Source: an uncultured Ruminococcus sp. (GTDB lineage Bacteria > Bacillota > Clostridia > Oscillospirales > Acutalibacteraceae). From it: a stretch of DNA of 6,277 bases. Where the stretch lies: the NCBI GenBank assembly GCA_900554995.1, contig USJJ01000085.1, positions 1-6,277 on the forward strand, written 5' to 3'. Below, one piece after another: positions 1 through 4,724 of this stretch; positions within the stretch are counted from its first letter, which is position 1, and every line of letters starts with the position of its first letter. The position numbers and the translations under genes are program-made. The notes below the pieces were generated by a model. The model made no database searches and was not told where the DNA came from. It saw nothing but the letters and a program-made list of their open reading frames with translations.

Positions 1-132
1 TCAACTGACCATTTCGCTGGTGACGTATGCCGCCCCGTAGCTCACGCAAAGCTCTCGAAAGGCTCTGTCGGCAACTCCTGCCATGGGCGCAAGACAAGCG
101 TATCCTTTTATTTCAAGATTTCCGATTTTCAT
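1..132 (-). CDS. dusB: tRNA-dihydrouridine synthase (DusB type), N-terminal part, with TGA as codon 44
   Basis: Reading leftwards from ATG at 132-130 gives 43 residues starting MKIGNLEIKG. They contain the flavin-binding start of the Dus TIM barrel, APMAGVADRAF (residues 15-25), and the conserved TSEMVS (38-43). Dus enzymes use FMN and NADPH to reduce specific uridines in tRNA to dihydrouridine, in the cytoplasm. The usual length is about 310-340 residues, so almost all of the protein, including the catalytic Cys, would lie to the left of the window. Codon 44, on bases 3-1, reads TGA, which is a stop directly after a well conserved motif. The missing flank cannot show whether this is a broken gene or an error at a contig edge. 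The start is supported by the family-typical MKIGN opening. The ribosome site is weak (GGTGA, 136-140). The family call is firm. The DusB subtype is likely because of its similarity to Firmicute DusB N-termini. Confidence 0.82.
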   Translation of the reverse strand: MKIGNLEIKGYACLAPMAGVADRAFRELCVSYGAAYVTSEMVS

Positions 133-148
133 TAAATCACCGAAATTT

Positions 149-178
149 ATTCTACCACATTTATTATATGATTGTCAA
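149..178 (-). promoter_or_regulatory. Promoter of dusB
   Basis: On the minus strand a perfect -35 TTGACA (178-173) is followed, after 18 bases, by TAGAAT (154-149). TGG directly precedes the -10, giving an extended -10 (TGn). The predicted start of transcription, near 142, leaves only about 10 bases of leader before the ATG at 132. That would barely include the GGTGA ribosome site. No other promoter of similar quality lies between this gene and the terminator of the hydrolase gene upstream, so dusB is probably transcribed from here. Confidence 0.72.
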
Positions 179-288
179 AATAAATTGAGGTAAAATAATT
201 CTGTGAAGAAAGTTATATTTATCAAACCGACACGGTGCGATATATCTAAAATAAGACTTAACCCGCAGAATATGACGTCAAATCACAG

Positions 289-315
289 AAAAAAACGGGC
301 GACCGTCAGCCGCCC
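289..315 (-). terminator. Rho-independent terminator after the bile salt hydrolase gene
   Basis: On the minus strand, 13 bases after the stop codon at 331-329, GGGCGGC pairs with GTCGCCC (315-309 with 303-297; one G-U pair, loop of 5). A G and then seven T follow (295-289). A GC-rich stem plus a U-run in the direction of the hydrolase gene is the classic form. It separates this transcript from the dusB promoter downstream. Confidence 0.85.
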
Positions 316-328
316 ATTTAAGAAATTC

Positions 329-1303
329 CTAATTTTGCCAAAGAATGCTGCTGTCCGTGAGCATGGGATAGCGAATCAGTTCATTGCTCCAAAGATCCTC
401 ACGGTGCATATCGACCGCCGTGATTTGGCGGTTGTCATAAGTCGTGTAGTAATAAATTCCCTTGCTTGCGTTGCAGCAGGAGGTGTAAATCGTGATTTCG
501 TATTTGCCGTCGGCAACCTCACAGCAGCCCCTTTGCTGTTCGACCGAGCTGAGAATATGGAAAAACTGACTGACGCTTTCTTTTTCGGAGTTTCCCGAGA
601 CGGAATTCATCTTTGTAAATGCGACTTTTACGAATCTTGATGCCGAGGAGAGATCCCCCGGCAGACCTATTGCGCCCATTCCTCTGCTGTACATATCAAA
701 CGAAAGTTTGTCCGAAAAATTGTTCTCGGGCTGCTTCGGCGAGAGGTATGAGAAATCGTTGAGCCTTTGCATCTGCGTTTCAAAAGGCGGATTGTTCGTC
801 AGCACACCGATAGGGTTATCATAGATTTTCAGCCCGTCGGCGACGGATTCGACTGTGATTGACTTGTCCTTGTCTGCGATTATCCAATGAAGCTGTGCCG
901 TCGGAAGTTTATCGCTGAACGGCGTGCCGACAAGATTCGTCTTGCTCAAAAGTGTGCGTGCCTCATCAACCGCAGCACATTGAGAGAGAACCCACGGAAT
1001 CAGCTCAAACTGTGCGATGTTTGTTTTATCATCAACAGGCTGAGCATAGACCGCGTTGCCGACAAAATTCAGCCCCGCAATGCCGAGACCCTTCTCGTTG
1101 ACTGCATCGTAATAGAGCGGATAGCCGTCTGCAACGTGCGCCGTTCCTATTATCGCATGGTGGCTTTCAATCGGCTCCGTGTGCTTGAAGTTAAAAGGAT
1201 AGTTCCTCGGAGTTACCGTGATTTCATCTCCGTAGGAAAACTCATAGTCTAAGGTTCTGCCGAAATAAAAATCATTTGTTTTGTATGTCGCCGCTGTGCA
1301 CAT
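329..1303 (-). CDS. bsh: Bile salt hydrolase (choloylglycine hydrolase family, Ntn hydrolase)
   Basis: The 324-residue protein has the family length (about 315-330) and resembles Clostridium perfringens conjugated bile acid hydrolase along its whole length. Removal of Met1 would expose the nucleophile Cys2 (MCTAATY). The remaining catalytic set is present: Arg16 and Asp19 in FGRTLD, Asn79 in GLNF, Asn170 in VLTNNP and Arg223 in SASRF. Asn at position 79, where penicillin V acylases have Tyr, favours bile salts over penicillin V. Residues 206-208 are SRG, in the loop that I recall being linked to glycine versus taurine preference. There is no signal peptide, so it acts in the cytoplasm, cutting the amide bond of glycine- or taurine-conjugated bile acids. 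The ATG at 1303 has AAAGGAA seven bases upstream (1317-1311). The gene follows the MATE pump in the same direction and ends at a strong terminator. The family is near certain. The substrate is inferred. Confidence 0.92.
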   Translation of the reverse strand: MCTAATYKTNDFYFGRTLDYEFSYGDEITVTPRNYPFNFKHTEPIESHHAIIGTAHVADGYPLYYDAVNEKGLGIAGLNFVGNAVYAQPVDDKTNIAQFELIPWVLSQCAAVDEARTLLSKTNLVGTPFSDKLPTAQLHWIIADKDKSITVESVADGLKIYDNPIGVLTNNPPFETQMQRLNDFSYLSPKQPENNFSDKLSFDMYSRGMGAIGLPGDLSSASRFVKVAFTKMNSVSGNSEKESVSQFFHILSSVEQQRGCCEVADGKYEITIYTSCCNASKGIYYYTTYDNRQITAVDMHREDLWSNELIRYPMLTDSSILWQN

Positions 1304-1339
1304 GAGGATCTTCCTTTCTTTGAAACGGTCGTTGAATTT

Positions 1340-1345
1340 ATTATA
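1340..1345 (-). promoter_or_regulatory. Possible -10 box of a bile salt hydrolase promoter
   Basis: TATAAT on the minus strand lies 36 bases upstream of the ATG, in the 86-base gap after the pump gene. No good -35 is present: the bases at 16-18 spacing are A-rich (CGAAAA or similar). The T/A-rich context may help as an UP-like element. The hydrolase could be read from here, from the pump promoter, or from both. Confidence 0.45.
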
Positions 1346-1389
1346 TGCCGATTTTGTTTTTATTTTCGTTGTATTATGAAAATGTACTT

Positions 1390-2742
1390 TTAAACTATTC
1401 CGTCATATTTCACCATGTTCATATATTTGAAGCAGAATGTGAGAGAAATCACGCCGGCAACGCACCAGCCGACAGGCCATGAGACCCAGATTCCCGTTGA
1501 AGCGAGAGCGGTTTTTGAAAGAATTATTGCAAGAACGACACGCAAGACAAGGTCTGTGAATGTGCCCGTCATAAAGGCTTTCATCTGTCCCGCACCCCTG
1601 AGCACGCCGTCGGAAACAAGTTTTGCGGCTGCGAAGAAATAGAACGGAGTCAGAATCCTCAGGAAAAGCATACCTGTGTCCATTGCAGTTCCCGTCGGGC
1701 TTTCGAGGAAGAAATAAATCAGATAACGGCTTGCGAGCAGATAAACGGCAACAATCGGAATACAAATCATCCACGTCAGCTTTACGCCTGCCTTGAAGCC
1801 CTCTTTTATTCGGCCGAACTTGCGTGCGCCGAGGTTCTGCGCCGTGTAATTTGATATTCCGTTACCGAAGGTCGTGAACGAGGTTATGACAAGATTGTTG
1901 AGCTTGATCGAAGCCGAATATCCGGCAATTACGCCCGAACCGAAGCTGTTGATAACGCCCTGAATTATAATATTGCCGACCGAAATGAAGCTTTGCTGAA
2001 GTATGCTCGGTATCGCAACGGCGGCAATTCTTTTAAGAAGCGCAAATGAAAATGCGGCAGGCTTGCCGTCGGTTTCAATCTTTGCAAAGCGGCGGAACAC
2101 AAAGAATACGGCGAGTATGCAGCTTACGCCCTGACAGATCAAGGTCGCCCATGCAACGCCGCTGACGCCCATTTTGAAGCCTGCGACAAAGAGAATGTCG
2201 GCGGCAATGTTTGAAACGGACGAGCAGGCGAGGAAGATAAACGGTGTCTTTGAATCACCGAGAGCGGAGAAGATGCCCGAAGCGATATTATAATAGAAAA
2301 CAAACGGCAGACCTATTATGTATATTAAAAGATAAAGTTTTGAATCGGCGAAGATGTTTTCGGGCGTGTTGATAAGCTCAAGCAGCTTTGTTGAGAAAAT
2401 CAAGCCGAGAGCCATGAGCAAAATACACAGCACGCCGCCTGAAATCAGGGTGGTATAAACCGCCGTCTTCATATCCCTGAATCGCTTTGCGCCGAAAAGC
2501 TGCGACGTGATGACCGAGCAGCCGATATTACAGCCGAAAGCGAACGCAATGAAGATAAGCGTGATCTCATAGCTGTTGCCGACCGCCGCCAAAGCGTCAT
2601 TGCCGATGAATTTACCCGCAACGAAGCTGTCGGCAAGATTATAAAGCTGCTGAAATATTATACTGCCGAAAAGGGGAAGGCAGAATTTCCAAACCACAGT
2701 ATAGGGCTTTCCTATCGTTAAGTCCTTATTGATAACACACAC
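1390..2742 (-). CDS. MATE family multidrug/sodium (or proton) efflux transporter
   Basis: This 450-residue protein has the length and layout of a 12-helix MATE antiporter. The first half opens with the typical DLTIGKP and then LPLFGSIIFQQLYNLADSFV (residues 22-41, helix 1). It continues with SQLFGAKR (80-87) after helix 2, GIFSALGDSKTP (156-167) around helix 4 and GVSGVAWAT (192-200) in helix 5. The second half repeats the fold, with QNLGARKFGRIKEG (302-315) and DGVLRGAGQMKAFM (378-391). It should sit in the cytoplasmic membrane and export cationic or amphipathic compounds in exchange for Na+ or H+. The subtype and substrates cannot be read from sequence. The frame begins at a GTG (2742-2740) only two bases after AAGG. 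An overlapping ATG at 2744-2742 is in another frame and stops after eight codons, so the exact start is uncertain. No terminator is visible before the hydrolase gene downstream. Confidence 0.93.
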   Translation of the reverse strand: MCVINKDLTIGKPYTVVWKFCLPLFGSIIFQQLYNLADSFVAGKFIGNDALAAVGNSYEITLIFIAFAFGCNIGCSVITSQLFGAKRFRDMKTAVYTTLISGGVLCILLMALGLIFSTKLLELINTPENIFADSKLYLLIYIIGLPFVFYYNIASGIFSALGDSKTPFIFLACSSVSNIAADILFVAGFKMGVSGVAWATLICQGVSCILAVFFVFRRFAKIETDGKPAAFSFALLKRIAAVAIPSILQQSFISVGNIIIQGVINSFGSGVIAGYSASIKLNNLVITSFTTFGNGISNYTAQNLGARKFGRIKEGFKAGVKLTWMICIPIVAVYLLASRYLIYFFLESPTGTAMDTGMLFLRILTPFYFFAAAKLVSDGVLRGAGQMKAFMTGTFTDLVLRVVLAIILSKTALASTGIWVSWPVGWCVAGVISLTFCFKYMNMVKYDGIV

Positions 2743-2753
2743 ATCCTTATTGA
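2723..2753 (-). promoter_or_regulatory. Ambiguous translation start region of the MATE gene
   Basis: On the minus strand the sequence TCAATAAGGA occurs twice, at 2753-2744 and 2732-2723, exactly 21 bases apart. Between the copies lies A(TG)4. The first AAGG (2748-2745) directly abuts an out-of-frame ATG and is two bases from the in-frame GTG. No in-frame ATG exists upstream before the stop TAA at 2769-2767. Removing one TG unit would put the ATG in frame with the pump. Confidence 0.5.
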
Positions 2754-2770
2754 CGTATATTCTTAATTAT

Positions 2771-2799
2771 ATTATAATACAAGAAACCATGTATGTAAA
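2771..2799 (-). promoter_or_regulatory. Promoter of the MATE gene
   Basis: On the minus strand TTTACA (2799-2794) and TATAAT (2776-2771) are separated by 17 bases, a near-consensus housekeeping promoter. Transcription would start near 2764, about 20 bases before the pump start codon. It may also serve the bile salt hydrolase gene downstream. Confidence 0.75.
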
Positions 2800-2930
2800 T
2801 CATTTTTTAAAGCCTTGATTGATTCCACGGATTGTGCAATTCTCGGTAAAGAAACGGTACCCGAAAAGTCATCAGGAACTCTCTCGGCGCCCTTTTAGGG
2901 TAACGAAGTGTCGACACGGCAGAGATAATG
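2800..2930. other. Intergenic stretch without a recognised gene
   Basis: This stretch lies between the MATE promoter and the hairpin block. It contains a 10-base perfect palindrome, GTGTCGACAC (2908-2917), and a short CCC-TTTTA-GGG hairpin (2890-2900). A minus-strand frame is open over 2989-2810 (60 codons) and runs through the repeat into this stretch. It has no ribosome site and only one internal ATG, so I do not call it a gene. The stretch may be part of the same dispersed element as the neighbouring hairpins. Confidence 0.4.
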
Positions 2931-3115
2931 GGCTCCTCCAATGGGGGAGCTGTCAGCGAAGCTGACTGAGGGAGTAAAGTCTCATCAAACTAAAACTCCC
3001 TCTGTCACGACTTCGTCGTGCACACTTCTCGCTGCGGCTCGGTCACGCTCCGACTCTGAACGTCCACCGGACGTTCATTCACTACCGTCGCGCCGCTTCG
3101 ATACCCTCAAGAGGG
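2931..3115. repeat. Hairpin-rich dispersed intergenic repeat (probable)
   Basis: At least four stem-loops are packed together: GCTCCTCC/GGGGGAGC (2932-2950, loop AAT, one G-U); GTCAGC-GAA-GCTGAC (2952-2966); CACGAC-TTC-GTCGTG (3006-3020); and TGAACGTCC-ACC-GGACGTTCA (3057-3077, nine perfect pairs). GAGGGAGT (2968-2975) is complementary to ACTCCCTC (2995-3002), so the first half can also fold as one larger structure. The right part is markedly GC-richer than the AT-rich bases after 3120. I recall similar CTCCCTCAGTCAGC...GACAGCTCCC units between genes of Ruminococcaceae. Membership of such a family is therefore partly recollection, and the boundaries are approximate. A plus-strand frame across it (2941-3261) has low-complexity composition, no ribosome site, and looks like an artefact of the repeat. 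Confidence 0.65.
3057..3077. repeat. Perfect 9-bp inverted repeat with 3-base loop
   Basis: TGAACGTCC (3057-3065) and GGACGTTCA (3069-3077) are exact reverse complements around the loop ACC. It is the most stable-looking hairpin in the intergenic block. No U-run follows on either strand, so it is not a standard terminator. Confidence 0.75.
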
Positions 3116-3119
3116 CGGC

Positions 3120-3300
3120 CACGAATATTCTGCACCGAAAGCAATTTATATCGGAATTTTCTTGGTGCGATGTGGGCATCAAACCCAGCAACAGAAGAAA
3201 AAATACAACTAACTGTATTATTATTCATTTATCATTCACTGCGCTGCTCGCCGCTTTTTAGCAAACAACCGATTTATGTGTGAGGTAACGTGCTATCGAA
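3120..3300. other. AT-rich intergenic tail with no recognised gene
   Basis: After the GC-rich repeat, composition switches to AT-rich. Only weak elements are visible: AATACA/TGTATT (3202-3219, six pairs, loop of 6), TGGG/CCCA (3173-3187 region), and a run of ATTCATTTATCATTCA followed by CTGCGCTGCTCGCCGC (3223-3256). The last part resembles the low-complexity ends of intergenic repeats I recall from related genomes. I see no promoter, RNA gene or ribosome site that I would defend here. Confidence 0.35.
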
Positions 3301-3319
3301 GTCAAACGCTTTGTAAATT

Positions 3320-3339
3320 TGCATATAATATTTTATACA
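3320..3339 (+). promoter_or_regulatory. Upstream TGCATA site with TATAAT, possible secondary argG promoter/operator
   Basis: TGCATA (3320-3325) begins a site ending in ATACA (3335-3339). A consensus -10 TATAAT lies inside it (3324-3329). The -35 at 17-base spacing is poor (GTCAAA, 3301-3306). This is the first of four TGCATA words before argG. It may mark a weaker upstream promoter under the same control. Confidence 0.35.
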
Positions 3340-3354
3340 CTTGAAAATCCGTTG

Positions 3355-3366
3355 TGCATATATACA
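3355..3366 (+). promoter_or_regulatory. ARG-box-like site, upstream copy
   Basis: TGCATATATACA is a shortened relative of the ARG box TGnATwwwwATnCA, with two central bases fewer. It sits inside TTGTGCATATATACAA (3352-3367), whose outer TTGT/ACAA arms are perfectly palindromic. It could be an auxiliary ArgR site. Alone, it would be weak evidence. Confidence 0.4.
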
Positions 3367-3393
3367 AAAAGGCGAAAAATGAGAAAAAATGTC

Positions 3394-3422
3394 TTGCATA
3401 AATATACATTTTATGCTAATAT
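3394..3422 (+). promoter_or_regulatory. Main promoter of argGH
   Basis: TTGCAT (3394-3399), 17 bases, then TAATAT (3417-3422), preceded by TGC (3414-3416), which gives an extended -10. Transcription should begin near 3429, leaving a leader of about 38 bases with the strong ribosome site GGAGGT. The perfect ARG box (3395-3408) overlaps the -35 and spacer, so ArgR bound there would block RNA polymerase. Confidence 0.65.
3395..3408 (+). promoter_or_regulatory. ARG box (ArgR/AhrC operator)
   Basis: TGCATAAATATACA matches the classical pattern TGnATwwwwATnCA at every fixed position. ArgR binds such sites with arginine as co-repressor. Placement over the -35 and spacer of the argG promoter, in front of arginine biosynthesis genes, fits repression when arginine is plentiful. 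No argR gene is in this window. Confidence 0.7.
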
Positions 3423-3434
3423 ATGTGCATAAAA
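3409..3434. promoter_or_regulatory. Inverted repeat centred on the argG -10
   Basis: TTTTATGC (3409-3416) and GCATAAAA (3427-3434) are exact reverse complements separated by 10 bases that include the -10 TAATAT. The right arm also begins the fourth TGCATA word (3426-3431), which continues to TGCATAAAACACA (3426-3438), an imperfect ARG-box-like site. It could be a second operator or part of a cooperative ArgR site. Confidence 0.5.
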
Positions 3435-3466
3435 CACAGACAATACTGTATATCGGAGGTATTATT

Positions 3467-4696
3467 ATGAATAAGAAGGATATCAAAAAAATTGTACTCG
3501 CTTACTCGGGCGGACTTGATACATCAATCATCATTCCGTGGCTCAAGGAGAACTACAACAACCCCGAGATAATCGCTGTTTCGGGTAACGTAGGTCAGGC
3601 AAGCGAGCTTGAAGGACTTGAGGAGAAGGCTCTCAAGACAGGCGCATCGAAGCTCTATGTTGAGGATCTCACAAAGCAGATGCTTGACGAGGTTGCTTTC
3701 CCGTGCGTTCAGGCAGGTGCTCTTTATGAGAACTATCCGCTCGGCACAGCTCTTGCACGTCCGATCATTGCAAAGAGACTTTGCGAGATCGCCGAAAAAG
3801 AGGGCGCAGACGCTATCTGCCACGGCTGCACAGGTAAGGGCAATGACCAGGTAAGATTCGAGGTTGCCATCAAGGCTTTCGCTCCCGACATGACGATCAT
3901 CGCTCCGTGGAGAGAGTGGGATATCAAGTCACGTGATGAGGAAATCGACTATGCAGAGGCACACAATGTTCCTCTTAAGATAAACAGAGAGACCAACTAC
4001 TCAAAGGACAAGAACATCTGGCATCTTTCTCACGAAGGTCTTGACCTTGAGGATCCGGCAAACGAGCCGCAGTATAACAAGCCCGGCTTCCTTGAGATGG
4101 GTATTTCTCCCGAGCAGGCTCCGGACAAGCCGACCTATGTAAAGATTCACTTTGAAAAGGGCGTTCCGACCGCTATCGACGGAGTTGAGATGGATTCCGT
4201 AGCTCTTGTTACAAAGCTCAACGAGCTTGGCGGCGCAAACGGCATCGGACTTCTTGACATCGTTGAAAACAGACTTGTCGGCATGAAGTCAAGGGGCGTA
4301 TATGAGACTCCTGGCGGAACGATCCTCTACAAGGCGCATGAGATGCTTGAAACAATCACTCTCGATAAGGAAACTTCACACTATAAGGCACTTGTAGGTC
4401 ATAAGCTCGGCGAGCTTGTTTACAACGCTCAGTGGTATTCACCGCTTACAGAGGCTATCCTTGCTTTCGTTAAGGAGACTCAGAAGACGGTTACAGGTGA
4501 CGTAAACGTTAAGCTCTACAAGGGCAACATCATCAACGCCGGCGTAACATCTCCGTTCTCACTCTACGATCCCGAGATCGCAACCTTCGATGAGGACGAG
4601 GTTTACAACCAGGCTGATTCGGCAGGATTCATCAACCTTTACGGTCTGCCGACCAAGGTTTATTCAAAGATGAAGAAAAAGGCCGGTCTTGACTAA
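3467..4696 (+). CDS. argG: Argininosuccinate synthase
   Basis: ArgG joins citrulline and aspartate using ATP, giving argininosuccinate, AMP and pyrophosphate. This is the penultimate step of arginine synthesis, in the cytoplasm. The 409-residue protein has the family length. Near the N-terminus is the pyrophosphatase P-loop AYSGGLDTS (residues 12-20). The conserved [14 protein letters not shown] (119-132) holds aspartate and citrulline contacts. Further family blocks are [15 protein letters not shown] (177-191) and [11 protein letters not shown] (274-284). The start at 3467 is chosen because GGAGGT (3455-3460) lies six bases upstream and the protein then begins as family members do. The same frame stays open back to an ATG at 3389, but that ATG lies upstream of the promoter and lacks a ribosome site. 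argH follows after 28 bases, so the two form an operon, probably repressed by ArgR through the sites at 3395-3438. Nothing in it looks damaged. Confidence 0.98.
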   Translation: MNKKDIKKIVLAYSGGLDTSIIIPWLKENYNNPEIIAVSGNVGQASELEGLEEKALKTGASKLYVEDLTKQMLDEVAFPCVQAGALYENYPLGTALARPIIAKRLCEIAEKEGADAICHGCTGKGNDQVRFEVAIKAFAPDMTIIAPWREWDIKSRDEEIDYAEAHNVPLKINRETNYSKDKNIWHLSHEGLDLEDPANEPQYNKPGFLEMGISPEQAPDKPTYVKIHFEKGVPTAIDGVEMDSVALVTKLNELGGANGIGLLDIVENRLVGMKSRGVYETPGGTILYKAHEMLETITLDKETSHYKALVGHKLGELVYNAQWYSPLTEAILAFVKETQKTVTGDVNVKLYKGNIINAGVTSPFSLYDPEIATFDEDEVYNQADSAGFINLYGLPTKVYSKMKKKAGLD

Positions 4697-4724
4697 TCAA
4701 TAAATATTCGGAGAATTATAAGCT

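Noticed and set aside
1..3. Selenocysteine at TGA in dusB, or a UGA=Trp genetic code
   Set aside because: Dus proteins do not carry Cys or Trp at this position. All Trp in the complete genes are TGG and there is no in-frame TGA elsewhere. The sequence after the TGA is not available.
203..640. Plus-strand frames opposite the bile salt hydrolase (203-640 and 887-1252)
   Set aside because: They are antisense to a gene with complete catalytic residues and lack ribosome sites and recognisable domains.
2810..2989. 60-codon minus-strand open frame through the repeat (contains QSASLTAPPLEEP)
   Set aside because: There is no start codon with a ribosome site at a sensible position. The peptide is a direct translation of the repeat, of a kind that recurs as spurious predictions.
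2931..3115. CRISPR array
   Set aside because: The repeats are inverted hairpins of different sequence, not evenly spaced identical direct repeats with unique spacers, and no cas gene is present.
2941..3261. 106-codon plus-strand open frame in the intergenic region
   Set aside because: It crosses several hairpins of the repeat, has no ribosome site, has Ser/Arg/Thr-rich composition without family motifs, and continues into unrelated AT-rich DNA.
3389..3466. N-terminal extension of argG from ATG at 3389
   Set aside because: These codons overlap the promoter and operators, have no ribosome site, and do not resemble ArgG. ATG 3467 has GGAGGT at proper spacing.
3120..3466. T-box or other riboswitch, or leader-peptide attenuator before argG
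   Set aside because: I find no T-box core, no specifier-like stem, no arginine-rich short frame with a terminator, and the main promoter leaves only a 38-base leader.
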